This document shows positions 53,570-62,131 of a DNA stretch of 64,000 nt, in pieces (position 1 is the first letter of the stretch; each line of letters begins with the position of its first letter). Made by a program: the position numbers and the translations under genes. The stretch is from Novosphingobium nitrogenifigens DSM 19370 (GTDB lineage: Bacteria; Pseudomonadota; Alphaproteobacteria; Sphingomonadales; Sphingomonadaceae), in assembly GCF_000192575.1 (NCBI RefSeq), contig NZ_GL876933.1:699154-763153 (forward strand), written 5' to 3'. The notes under the pieces are model-generated. The model was given only the letters and a program-made list of their open reading frames with translations. It was not told the DNA's origin and made no database searches.

Positions 53570-54774
53570 CGGCTTTGGATTCACGACAAAAGAGCAGCGG
53601 GACGAGGAAGGATAACGGGGCGAAAAAGGCGGCAGCGGCACGCCCCCATCTGCTGCATCTCCATTCGACGTTCGATGCCGGGGGGAAAGAGCGGCGGGCC
53701 GTGGCCCTGATGAACCGCTTCGGCAAGGGCGTGGCGCATTCGATCGTGTCGGCGGTGCCCGGCGCGATGGGCGCGCGCGGATTGATCGCGCCGGGGATTT
53801 CGGCGCATTTCCCGTTCGGCTTTCCTGCTCTTGCCGGGCCCGTCGGCGTGCGTCGCCTGCAGATGCTGGCGCGGGCCATGCGCGGGTTCGACCTCATCCT
53901 CACGTATAACTGGGGGGCGATGGATGCAGTCATGGCCCATTCCCTGTTCGCGCCGATGTATGGTCTGGCGCCGCTCATCCATCACGAGGACGGCTTCAAC
54001 GCGGACGAGGCCGAGCGGCTCAAGTGGCAGCGCAACTGGTATCGCCGCATTGCACTGGCACGGGCCCACGCGCTGGTGGTGCCATCGCGTCGGCTGGAGG
54101 AAGTGGCACTCGGCCCATGGGCGCAGCCGGCGGACAAGGTGCACCGGATCGCCAATGGGATCGATACCGCGCGATATGGGCGCAAGCGGCCCCAGGCCGA
54201 TGTTCTGCCGGGGCTTGCCAAGCGGGCGGGCGACAGATGGCTCGGGACGCTGGCAGGCCTGCGCGCGGTCAAGAACCTGCCCCGGCTGGTGCGCGCATTT
54301 GCCGCGATGGGGCCGGAATGGAGCCTCGTGATCGTCGGCGATGGCCCCGAGCGCGCGGCGATTGAGGCGGAGGTGCAACGCCTCGGGCTTTCCGGCCGGG
54401 TCCATTTGCCCGGCCACATTGCCGATCCGGCCGAAGCGGTCGGTCTTTTCGACATGTTCGCGCTGTCGTCGGACAGCGAGCAGTTCCCGCTTTCGGTGGT
54501 CGAGGCGATGGCGGCGGGCCTTGCCGTTGCGAGTCCGGCAGTCGGTGACGTTGCGGACATCGTGACCCCTGAAAACGCGCCGTTCATCACCCCGCCGGGC
54601 GACGAGGCGACCTTGGGACAGGCGCTGGCGACTCTGGGCGCGGACGAAGCCCTGCGGACCGCGATCGGCAAGGCCAACCAGACCCGCGCGCGCGCCGAGT
54701 TTGACGAAGCCGGAATGGCCGCCCGCTATGCCGCCCTTTATGGGGCCGCCCTTGGCCGAGAGAGCTTTCCTTAA
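53566..54774 (+). CDS. Glycosyltransferase family 1/4 (GT-B)
   Basis: A 402-residue GT-B glycosyltransferase. The N-terminal domain begins with LLHLHSTFDAGGKERRAVALM, in which the Gly-rich turn is typical, and the C-terminal nucleotide-sugar site reads LVIVGDGPERAAIEAEVQ, VHLPGHIADPAE and SSDSEQFPLSVVEAMAAGLAVAS with the E-x7-E pattern. The sugar and acceptor are unknown; no other polysaccharide genes are near. GTG 53566 overlaps the hydrolase stop by four bases; an ATG at 53527 would overlap by 43 and is less likely. Confidence 0.9.
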   Translation: MTALDSRQKSSGTRKDNGAKKAAAARPHLLHLHSTFDAGGKERRAVALMNRFGKGVAHSIVSAVPGAMGARGLIAPGISAHFPFGFPALAGPVGVRRLQMLARAMRGFDLILTYNWGAMDAVMAHSLFAPMYGLAPLIHHEDGFNADEAERLKWQRNWYRRIALARAHALVVPSRRLEEVALGPWAQPADKVHRIANGIDTARYGRKRPQADVLPGLAKRAGDRWLGTLAGLRAVKNLPRLVRAFAAMGPEWSLVIVGDGPERAAIEAEVQRLGLSGRVHLPGHIADPAEAVGLFDMFALSSDSEQFPLSVVEAMAAGLAVASPAVGDVADIVTPENAPFITPPGDEATLGQALATLGADEALRTAIGKANQTRARAEFDEAGMAARYAALYGAALGRESFP

Positions 54775-54911
54775 GCCCGCGTTCACGCCTCATTGACGAG
54801 CGTGGGGGGAGTGGCTTTTCATTGTAGTTGAATTGGCGGTTTCATCCGCTAAACCGCCCGTTCGAAACCCTGGTGGAAGTGCCACCCTCGATCCGATCCG
54901 AAAGCGCGACC

Positions 54912-55661
54912 TTGGCTCTCTTTTCCAAGAATTCGACCCCTCCCGCCAACCGTCAGGCCGAACGCCGCGCCGCGCAGGAGCAGGTCTTCCTTCGTGAAGT
55001 CGACGATGCTCTGCGCGAGGACAGCACGCTGGCCCTGTTCAAGCGGTATGGCGGTCCTGCCGGCATGGCGATTGTCCTGGTGCTTGCGGGCGTCGGCGGC
55101 TGGCTGGCATGGACCAATCACGTCGCGACCCTGACCGGGCAGCGCGGTGAGCAGATGGCGATCGCGCTCGATCAGGTCGAAGCGGGACGCTACGACGCTG
55201 CCAGGACCAGCCTTGCCCAGATCGCCGCGACCGGAGGGGCAGGTTTCCGCGCCGCTTCGCAGCTTGTGACCGGGGGCATTGCGCTCGACCAGCACAAGAG
55301 CGCCGATGCGGCCAAGGCTTTTGGCGCCGTCGCTGCCGACGGTTCCGCGCCGCAGGTCTATCGCGATCTGGCGACCGTGCGCGAAGTGGCGGCACAGTTC
55401 GACACGATGCAGCCCCAGCAAGTGGTCGACCGGTTGAAGCCGCTTGCCGTGCCGGGCAACCCGTGGTTCGGCAGTGCCGGGGAAATGCTGGGCGTTGCCT
55501 ATATGAAAATGGGCAAGAACGATCAGGCCGCTTCGCTTTTCGCGGCGATCGCCAAGGACAAGAGCGTTCCCGATTCGCTGCGCGGACGGATTCGCCAGCT
55601 GGCGGTCCATCTGGGTGTCGACATGGGTGAAGATCCGGCCGCGCAGGCCGCCGGGCAATGA
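54912..55661 (+). CDS. YfgM-like TPR membrane protein
   Basis: A 249-residue inner-membrane protein with one N-terminal helix (MAIVLVLAGVGGWLAWTNHV, residues about 52-71) and a periplasmic part of TPR-like helices (GEMLGVAYMKMGKNDQAASLF). The N-terminal FLREVDDALREDSTLALFKRYG is the typical YfgM/anti-SecYEG ancillary start. In E. coli YfgM works with PpiD at the Sec translocon and lies just before bamB, as here. The start is uncertain: TTG 54912 gives MALFSKN, TTG 54828 adds 28 residues of unlikely sequence. The last codon overlaps a possible ATG of the next gene. Confidence 0.83.
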   Translation: MALFSKNSTPPANRQAERRAAQEQVFLREVDDALREDSTLALFKRYGGPAGMAIVLVLAGVGGWLAWTNHVATLTGQRGEQMAIALDQVEAGRYDAARTSLAQIAATGGAGFRAASQLVTGGIALDQHKSADAAKAFGAVAADGSAPQVYRDLATVREVAAQFDTMQPQQVVDRLKPLAVPGNPWFGSAGEMLGVAYMKMGKNDQAASLFAAIAKDKSVPDSLRGRIRQLAVHLGVDMGEDPAAQAAGQ

Positions 55662-55702
55662 CGGGGCCGGTCCAGACCGGCCTTTCGAACGAGGAAGCAT
55701 TG

Positions 55703-57106
55703 ATGGCCCGAATGCCCGTGTCACATCAAACTGTGTCGCATGAAATGAAGACCCGCTTCCTTCCCGCGTTCGCCGCGCCGCGCCGCGCATTGGCGACGGT
55801 CGCGATCATGGGCATCGCGCTGGCGCTGGGCGCCTGCAGTGGCGGCGCGGGCAAGCACAAGGTCAAGACGACGCCGACCGTGGGCACGCGCGTCCCGATC
55901 CTGTCGCGGATCGAGGCCGGGACGAAAGTCGACGACGCGATGGCGGGCATTTCGGTGGTCCTGCCGCCGCCCGAAGTGAACAGCGACTGGACCCAGGGTG
56001 GGGGCAGCGCGTCCAAGGCCTATGGCCACCTCGCGCTCGCCGATCACCCGCACAAGCTGTGGTCCACGCTGATTGCTGGTTCGTCCCCGCTTCGCCGTCT
56101 CGCTGCTGCGCCGGTCATCGGCAACGGCAAGCTCTTCGTCATGGATACGCTTGGCGTGCTGCGCGCGCTCGACGCGAACACCGGTCGCGAGCTGTGGCAT
56201 CAGGATTTCGTGTTGCCCGACAGCGGTTCGTCGGTGTTCGGCGGTGGCGCTTCGTATGACGACGGCGTCGTCTATGTGACCACCGGCCTTGGCGAAGTGG
56301 CTGCGCTCGACGCTGAAAAGGGCACGATCAAGTGGCGGGTGAAGCCTCTCGGGCCGCTGCGCGGATCGCCCGCGATCGGCTATGGCTCGGTCGTCGTCAT
56401 GACGCAGGACAACCAGATCGCGGCGCTCAACGTCGCCGATGGCGCGACGCAGTGGATGCAGTCGGGCTCGCTGTCCCAGACCGGCGTGTTCGGCGTGGCG
56501 GCTCCGGCCGTCGGGCAGGGGACGATCGTTGCCGGGTACAGCTCGGGCGAACTGGTCGCCTATCGCTATGAAAACGGGCGTCAGCTCTGGAGCGATGCTC
56601 TGGCGCGCACGTCGATCGCGACTTCGGTCTCGACCCTGACCGACATCGACGCCGACCCGATCATCGACCATGGCCGCGTTTATGCGCTGGGTCAGGGCGG
56701 GCGCATGGCCGCCTATGAGCTGGTCACCGGACAGCGGATCTGGGAACTCAATCTGGCGGGTATTTCAACGCCTTCGGTCGCGGGCGAGTGGATTTTTACC
56801 CTCACCGACGAAGGCAAGCTGCTGTGCATCGCCAAGTCGAGCGGCAAGGTGCGCTGGCTGACCCAGCTCCGCCGCTATCAGGTGGAATCGAAGAAGAAGG
56901 GCGCGATCTTCTGGACCGGCCCGGTTCTGGCGGGCAACCGGCTGTGGGTCGCCAATTCGAACGGTGAACTCGCGACCGTATCGGTCGATGACGGCAAGCT
57001 GACGCGCTTTGCCAGTTTCGACGGGGGCTTCAGCCTGGCACCGGTGGTTGCAAACCAGACCCTCTACGTTCTCGACAACACCGGGCGCCTGACCGCTTTC
57101 CGGTAA
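55703..57106 (+). CDS. bamB: Outer-membrane assembly lipoprotein BamB
   Basis: Eight-bladed beta-propeller lipoprotein of the BAM complex. The 467-residue protein has a lipobox LALGAC near residue 46 and repeated PQQ-type blades such as LFVMDTLGVLRALDANTGRELW, VVYVTTGLGEVAALDAEKG and NRLWVANSNGELATVSVDDG. Starts at 55658 (overlapping the yfgM-like stop), 55703 (GAGGAAG nine bases upstream) and 55745 are possible; I choose 55703. The yfgM-bamB order is as in E. coli, but der, which usually follows, is absent. A bipartite terminator follows. Confidence 0.92.
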   Translation: MARMPVSHQTVSHEMKTRFLPAFAAPRRALATVAIMGIALALGACSGGAGKHKVKTTPTVGTRVPILSRIEAGTKVDDAMAGISVVLPPPEVNSDWTQGGGSASKAYGHLALADHPHKLWSTLIAGSSPLRRLAAAPVIGNGKLFVMDTLGVLRALDANTGRELWHQDFVLPDSGSSVFGGGASYDDGVVYVTTGLGEVAALDAEKGTIKWRVKPLGPLRGSPAIGYGSVVVMTQDNQIAALNVADGATQWMQSGSLSQTGVFGVAAPAVGQGTIVAGYSSGELVAYRYENGRQLWSDALARTSIATSVSTLTDIDADPIIDHGRVYALGQGGRMAAYELVTGQRIWELNLAGISTPSVAGEWIFTLTDEGKLLCIAKSSGKVRWLTQLRRYQVESKKKGAIFWTGPVLAGNRLWVANSNGELATVSVDDGKLTRFASFDGGFSLAPVVANQTLYVLDNTGRLTAFR

Positions 57107-57139
57107 TCCTTTTCGGCTTTCCCGCGCTGTGCGGGTGTG

Positions 57140-57182
57140 AAATGATGGGCCGACGCCTCGATGGGCGTCGGCTTCATCATTT
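57140..57182 (+). terminator. Bipartite terminator hairpin after bamB
   Basis: Inner stem GCCGACGCC/GGCGTCGGC with a six-base loop, enclosed by AAATGATG/CATCATTT. The right arm ends in TTTCTT, so it works in the plus direction; symmetric outer arms mean it may also work in reverse. Confidence 0.75.
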
Positions 57183-57213
57183 CTTGGGGGATCCGCGTTA
57201 GGTGGAGGCGGCG

Positions 57214-58581
57214 ATGAACCAGTCTTTCCGCCCGTCCGTTCCCCTCGCCCGTCCCGAAAGCGACGTTTCGGCCGGAGTCGGTCTGGTCGGGCTTGCGGGG
57301 CTTCTGGTCTGGCTGTTCGTCTGTCGCAACTGGGGCAGCCTTGCCGAGATGATCGGCCTGCCCGGACCTTATACGCCGCTCGCGGGGCCCTATGCCGCGC
57401 TTGCCGCGATACTGGCATCCGGCATTCCGATGGTGGCATGGTCGCTGCTGGTCGATCGGGTGCATCTGCGCGCTTCGACCGGGATCGACTGGTCCTCGCC
57501 GCGCCCCTTGCACGAGATGCTGCCGGTCTCGATCACCAAGATCGCGGGTCTCTGGGCGACCTGGGCGCTGATCGCGGCCATCTATTGCCTCGGGCGCTGG
57601 TACTGGCGCGGCAATTACTATTTCGCGATGCAGTTGCTGGGCTATGCCGCGCCTGTGCTGTTCCTTGGGGCGGTACCCTATGTCCTCTGGCTCGACCGCG
57701 TGCTGGTGCAACCGCGCGACGGCGCCTGGCATTTCGGCGCGATGCTGATCGGGCGTGAAGCATGGGACGCCGAACAGGTGCGCCACCATTTGCGAGGCTG
57801 GGCGGTCAAGGGCTTCTTCTGCGCCTTCATGCTCTCGATCGATCCGCTCGGCTTCATGGGCGAAGTGAAAGCCGACTATGGGCATCTCGCGACCGACCCG
57901 GTTACGCTGGGCAATGTCGCGATCGAATTCATGTTCATGGTCGACGTGCAGATCGCGATGGTCGGCTACCTCCTCACGATGAAGCCGCTCGACGCGCATA
58001 TCCGCACGGCCAATCCGTTGCTGGCGGGCTGGGTCTCGGCCCTGATGTGCTATCCGCCCTTTATCCTCATGGGTGGGGGCAATGTGCTCGACTATCACCA
58101 GAACACCGCCGACTGGGCGTTCTGGATGGCGGGCCATACCAAGCTGCTGTGGCTCTGGGCCGGGGTTCTGGTGTTCCTGACCGCGATCTATGCCTGGGCG
58201 ACGGTGGCGTTCGGTCTGCGCTTTTCGAACCTGACGTATCGTGGGGTGCTGACCAACGGCCCTTACGCCTTCACCCGCCATCCGGCCTATCTTGCGAAGA
58301 ACCTGTTCTGGTGGTTGCAGACTTTGCCGTTTCTGGCGACGACGCATTCGCCGGTCGATGCGGTGCGCAATACGGTGACGCTCGGTCTTGTCAGTGGCGT
58401 CTATTACTGGCGCGCCCGTACCGAGGAGGCGCACCTGCTGGCCGCGGACGCCAAGTATCGCGCGTATCATGCATGGATGGCAGAGCACGGCGCGATCACC
58501 GCGCGGTTCGTCCGGGTCGGGCGCTGGCTGGCGCGGCGGCGACCGGTCGGGACGCCTGCGGGCCCCCACCCGGCGGAATAG
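57214..58581 (+). CDS. Membrane methyltransferase, ICMT-like
   Basis: A 455-residue polytopic membrane protein with about ten hydrophobic segments. The C-terminal 110 residues match isoprenylcysteine carboxyl methyltransferase/PEMT domains: LTNGPYAFTRHPAYLAKNLFWW, with the RHPxY motif of the SAM site, and the later Glu-Glu pair RTEEAHLLAADAKYRAYHAWM. The first 300 residues form extra membrane helices without clear relatives. Bacteria lack prenylated CaaX proteins, so the substrate is unknown; lipids or quinones are possible. ATG 57214 follows GGTGGAGGCGG. Confidence 0.82.
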   Translation: MNQSFRPSVPLARPESDVSAGVGLVGLAGLLVWLFVCRNWGSLAEMIGLPGPYTPLAGPYAALAAILASGIPMVAWSLLVDRVHLRASTGIDWSSPRPLHEMLPVSITKIAGLWATWALIAAIYCLGRWYWRGNYYFAMQLLGYAAPVLFLGAVPYVLWLDRVLVQPRDGAWHFGAMLIGREAWDAEQVRHHLRGWAVKGFFCAFMLSIDPLGFMGEVKADYGHLATDPVTLGNVAIEFMFMVDVQIAMVGYLLTMKPLDAHIRTANPLLAGWVSALMCYPPFILMGGGNVLDYHQNTADWAFWMAGHTKLLWLWAGVLVFLTAIYAWATVAFGLRFSNLTYRGVLTNGPYAFTRHPAYLAKNLFWWLQTLPFLATTHSPVDAVRNTVTLGLVSGVYYWRARTEEAHLLAADAKYRAYHAWMAEHGAITARFVRVGRWLARRRPVGTPAGPHPAE

Positions 58582-58584
58582 CGA

Positions 58585-58884
58585 TCAGACGGCGACGCCC
58601 TCGTCGCTTTCGAACACGCGGATGTCGCGATCGCCAAGCCCGAGCAGAGTGCGCTCGGCAATCCATGCCAGCATGTGCGCGGTCCGGAAATGCGCGTCGA
58701 GCGCGGCCCGGTCGCGCCATTTTTCGCTGACATGGATCAGCCCCGGATCGAGCACGTCCTGCGCATAGCTGTAAGCGATGCAGCCGTCCTCGGCCCGGGT
58801 GGCGACGATCACGCTTTCCATCACCGGCAAGGCCATCTGAAGGTTGGCAGGCGGGATGCGGAATGTTCCGATCACCAGGATCAT
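58585..58884 (-). CDS. Putative quinol monooxygenase (ABM domain)
   Basis: A 99-residue ABM-fold protein. It starts MILVIGTFRIPPANLQM and contains the pattern ATRAEDGCIAYSYAQDVLDPGLIHVSEKWRDRAALDAHF, typical of small ferredoxin-like monooxygenases such as YgiN. They oxidise quinols or polyketides without cofactor. It ends three bases from the convergent membrane methyltransferase and lies 30 bases downstream of gshA on the same strand, so it may be co-transcribed. Confidence 0.88.
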   Translation of the reverse strand: MILVIGTFRIPPANLQMALPVMESVIVATRAEDGCIAYSYAQDVLDPGLIHVSEKWRDRAALDAHFRTAHMLAWIAERTLLGLGDRDIRVFESDEGVAV

Positions 58885-58914
58885 CGCCGTTGCTCCTTGG
58901 GTCAGCAGCTCCGT

Positions 58915-60288
58915 TCAGAAGCTGTATTCGTCGTAGACGTGGGCGAGATCATGCCCCCAGACGCCGTTATAGCGTTCGAGCAGATCGTCGGCCGCAGTCT
59001 TGCCGCGCGCGAGGATGTCGTCGAGCGGCTGGAGATAGCCGGTTTCATTGTCACCCGCCCCATTGAGGCGACCGCGCGCGGCAAGACCGCGCCGCGAGAT
59101 CGCCAGAACTTCGCCCGCGATGTCGCGCAAGGTGCCGCCGCCGGGCAGCGGAGCGTCGAGCCCGAGCCGTGGCACTTCGGCGCGCAGGCGTTCGCGCCCG
59201 TCCATGTCCCAGTCCTTGACCAGATCCCACGCCGCATCGAGCGCACCCTGATCATAGAGCAGGCCGACCCAGAACGCGGGCAGGGCGCAGATGCGGTTCC
59301 ACGGACCGCCGTCGGCACCGCGCATTTCGAGGAAGGATTTCAGCCGCACTTCGGGGAAGGCGGTCGAAAGGTGATCGTTCCAGTCGGACAGGCGCGGCTT
59401 TTCACCGGGCAGCGCGGGCAGATTGCCGTCGAGGAAGTCGCGGAACGACTGTCCGGCGGCATCAATGTACTTGCCGTCGCGGAAGACGAAATACATCGGC
59501 ACGTCGAGCATGTAATCGACATAGCGTTCGTAGCCGAAGCCGTCCTCGAACACGAAAGGCAGCATGCCCGTGCGCGCCGGATCGGTGTCCGACCAGATGT
59601 GGCTGCGATAGGACCGGAAGCCGTTGGGCTTGCCTTCGAGGAAAGGCGAATTGGCGAAAAGCGCGGTCGCGAGCGGTTGCAGGGCAAGGCTGACGCGGAA
59701 CTTCTGCACCATGTCGGCCTCGCTCGCATAGTCGAGGTTCACCTGGATGGTGCAGGTGCGCAGCATCATGTCGAGGCCCATCGTGCCCACGCGAGGCATG
59801 TGGCGCAGCATGATGCCATAGCGTCCCTTGGGCATGATCGGCAGGTCTTCGCGGCGCTTGTCGGGCCAGAGGCCGAGGCCGAGATAGCCAAGGCCGAGCC
59901 GGTCGCCGACTGCCTTGACTTGCGCCAGATGGCGTCCGGTCTCGACACAGGTTTCATGGAGGGTTTCGAGCGGAGCACCCGAAAGTTCGAGCTGTCCGGC
60001 GGGCTCGAGGCTGACCGTGCCGTCCGCGCCGCTCATGGCGATGACATGACCGCCTTCCATGACCGGTTCCCACCCGAATTCGGTAAGGCCCATGAGCAGG
60101 TCGCGAATGCCGCCCGGCTCCTCATAGGACGGCGCGCGGTGGTCTTCCTTGCGATAGACGAATTTCTCGTGCTCGGTGCCGATGCGCCAGGCCGAAGCGG
60201 GCTTTTCGCCCTTTTGCATGGGCGTCACGAGGGCCTCGCGGCTCTCGATTACGGGTTCGTCGAAGTCGGTTTCCTGCCGCGTACTCAT
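58915..60288 (-). CDS. gshA: Glutamate--cysteine ligase (plant/alphaproteobacterial type)
   Basis: First and rate-limiting step of glutathione synthesis. The 457-residue protein belongs to the GCS2/plant-type class, with RIGTEHEKFVYRKED, VSLEPAGQLELSGAPLETLHET (Glu metal ligands), PKGRYGIMLRHMP, LRTCTIQVNLDYASE and KSFLEMRGADGGPWNRICALPAFWVG. The two Cys residues used for redox control in plants are not evident. ATG 60288 has a weak ribosome-binding site; the open frame upstream to 60384 runs into rsmE and is not likely. It follows rsmE after 56 bases. Confidence 0.96.
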   Translation of the reverse strand: MSTRQETDFDEPVIESREALVTPMQKGEKPASAWRIGTEHEKFVYRKEDHRAPSYEEPGGIRDLLMGLTEFGWEPVMEGGHVIAMSGADGTVSLEPAGQLELSGAPLETLHETCVETGRHLAQVKAVGDRLGLGYLGLGLWPDKRREDLPIMPKGRYGIMLRHMPRVGTMGLDMMLRTCTIQVNLDYASEADMVQKFRVSLALQPLATALFANSPFLEGKPNGFRSYRSHIWSDTDPARTGMLPFVFEDGFGYERYVDYMLDVPMYFVFRDGKYIDAAGQSFRDFLDGNLPALPGEKPRLSDWNDHLSTAFPEVRLKSFLEMRGADGGPWNRICALPAFWVGLLYDQGALDAAWDLVKDWDMDGRERLRAEVPRLGLDAPLPGGGTLRDIAGEVLAISRRGLAARGRLNGAGDNETGYLQPLDDILARGKTAADDLLERYNGVWGHDLAHVYDEYSF

Positions 60289-60344
60289 GCGCGCATGCGT
60301 TAATGACCGGAAGGCCTTCGCGCCAGCAGAAAACGGTGATGGGC

Positions 60345-61112
60345 CTATGCCGGATCGCTCCAGTCGCCACAAAGGCCCATCCACAGCGAAGTTGCGGCAA
60401 TCGCGGCGGTTTCCCCGCGCAGGATGCGGGGGCCAAGCGTGATCGGAACGGCGGCAGGATGGGCGCGGATCGCCGCGCGTTCAGCTTCGTCGAAACCGCC
60501 TTCGGGGCCGACCAGCAATCCGGCAGGGCCGGGGTGGGCGGCAAAGCTCGCCGCTGCCGGAGCGCCGCCGTTTTCATCGGCGAAAAAGAGCGTGCGATCC
60601 TGTGGCCAGTCGGCCAGCAGGGCCTCGATCCGGACCGGGGCATCGCATTGCGGCAAGGCCGTGCGCGCGCACTGTTCAGCCGCCTCGATCAGCGTCGCGC
60701 GGGCGCGTTCGGGATTGAGCTTGTCCGCGACGCACCGGCGGGCCAGCATCGGGCGAAGCCGTGCGACGCCCAGTTCGCTCGCCTTTTCGAGAACGAGGTC
60801 GAAGCGGTCCTTCTTGAGCAAGGCGGGGCAGAGCCAGAAATCGGGAACGTCCTCGCGCTCGCGCAGGCGGGTCGTGCAGGTCAGCACCAGATCGCGCTTG
60901 CCGACAGGGCCTGCCTGCGTGGCCCATTCCCCGGTCGCGTCGTCGCACAGGACGACGACATCGCCCGGCGCGATCCGCATGACGCGCACCAGATAGTGCG
61001 CCTGTCCCCCCTCGATCGTGACGGAAACCCCGTCGCCGAGCGGTCCGGTCACGAACAGGCGCGGAGCGGATTTCGGAGGCCAGGCGGGCGTTGCGGGCAG
61101 CGGATCGGTCAT
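60345..61112 (-). CDS. rsmE: 16S rRNA (uracil(1498)-N(3))-methyltransferase
   Basis: SPOUT-class enzyme that methylates U1498 of 16S rRNA near the decoding site. The 255-residue protein has an N-terminal PUA-like domain (QAHYLVRVMRIAPGDVVVLCD), then LLKKDRFDLVLEKASELGV, the SAM-binding knot LLVGPEGGFDEAE and the C-terminal LGPRILRGETAAIAA. All are standard. ATG 61112 is the likely start. It diverges from ubiA across 77 bp and leads into gshA. Confidence 0.96.
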   Translation of the reverse strand: MTDPLPATPAWPPKSAPRLFVTGPLGDGVSVTIEGGQAHYLVRVMRIAPGDVVVLCDDATGEWATQAGPVGKRDLVLTCTTRLREREDVPDFWLCPALLKKDRFDLVLEKASELGVARLRPMLARRCVADKLNPERARATLIEAAEQCARTALPQCDAPVRIEALLADWPQDRTLFFADENGGAPAAASFAAHPGPAGLLVGPEGGFDEAERAAIRAHPAAVPITLGPRILRGETAAIAATSLWMGLCGDWSDPA

Positions 61113-61189
61113 GCGCGTTTCTCTAGCCGCGCATGGCGACATGGGCAAACGCGCTTGCGCTTCGTATCGGGCAAGAGCAGGAGAGCGGC

Positions 61190-62119
61190 ATGGTTCAGAC
61201 CCCCCTCAATGTCTCCGGCGCGATCGTACCCGACAGCGAGCACAAGGGCCTTGTCGCCGCTCTGCCGCTGCCCTGGCGCCATTACGCCCTGCTTGCCCGG
61301 TTCGACCGTCCGATCGGCTGGTGGCTGCTGTTCTGGCCTTGTGCATGGGGCCTGTTCCTGGCGGGCGGTACGGCGCGCTGGGATATCCTCTTGTGGCTTT
61401 TGCTCGGTTCGATCGTGATGCGGGGCGCGGGGTGCGTTTTCAACGACATCGTCGACGCGGATATCGACGTCCGGGTGGCGCGCACGGCAGTCCGTCCGGT
61501 CGCCAGCGGGGCCGTGTCGAAAAAGGCGGCCTTTGCGTGGATCGGCGTGCTTTGCGTAATCGGACTGGTGGTCCTCTTGCGCCTGCGCTGGGAAGCGCAG
61601 CTCACGGCGCTCGCGAGCCTTGCGCTGGTGGCCGCCTATCCGTTCATGAAGCGCATTACCGGCTGGCCTCAGGCATGGCTGGGGCTCGTCTTTACCTGGG
61701 GCGCGCCGGTCGGCTGGGTCGAAGTTGCAGGGTTTTCGCGCCTTGCTCCGCTCGGCTTGCTCTATGCGGGCTGTTGGGGCTGGTGCATGGCCTATGACAC
61801 CATTTACGCCTGTCAGGATCGCGAGGACGACGTGCTGGTCGGGATCGGGTCCTCGGCCCTGTCGTTCGGCCGTCACGTCCGGGTTGGGGTCGCTGCGCTT
61901 TACGGCATGGCGGTGGTGTGCTGGGCGGGGGCGTTCTGGCTCGTTCGCCCCGATCCGCTCGCGCTTGTCGCCCTGCTTCCGGTCGCGTTGCACCTTGGCT
62001 GGCAGGTTGTTACTTTCGATCCCGACGACGGCGCGGGTTCGCTGGCCCGTTTTCGCGCCAATCGCTTTGCCGGTTTGCTGATGGCGGCGGCCTGCCTCGT
62101 GGTCGGCGTGAACGCCTGA
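61190..62119 (+). CDS. ubiA: 4-Hydroxybenzoate polyprenyltransferase
   Basis: Attaches the polyprenyl tail to 4-hydroxybenzoate in ubiquinone synthesis. The 309-residue membrane protein has the first Asp-rich motif CVFNDIVDADIDVRVARTA (NDxxDxxxD), RPVASGAVS, and the second motif AYDTIYACQDREDD, with seven to nine hydrophobic segments. ATG 61190 follows GGAGAG; an in-frame ATG at 61133 is possible. The gene ends 12 bases before the convergent smc stop. Confidence 0.95.
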   Translation: MVQTPLNVSGAIVPDSEHKGLVAALPLPWRHYALLARFDRPIGWWLLFWPCAWGLFLAGGTARWDILLWLLLGSIVMRGAGCVFNDIVDADIDVRVARTAVRPVASGAVSKKAAFAWIGVLCVIGLVVLLRLRWEAQLTALASLALVAAYPFMKRITGWPQAWLGLVFTWGAPVGWVEVAGFSRLAPLGLLYAGCWGWCMAYDTIYACQDREDDVLVGIGSSALSFGRHVRVGVAALYGMAVVCWAGAFWLVRPDPLALVALLPVALHLGWQVVTFDPDDGAGSLARFRANRFAGLLMAAACLVVGVNA

Positions 62120-62131
62120 GCGTCCTTGGTA

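Noticed and set aside
57064..58569. 501-codon minus-strand frame opposite the membrane methyltransferase
   Set aside because: Arg/His/Pro-rich shadow of a membrane protein gene.
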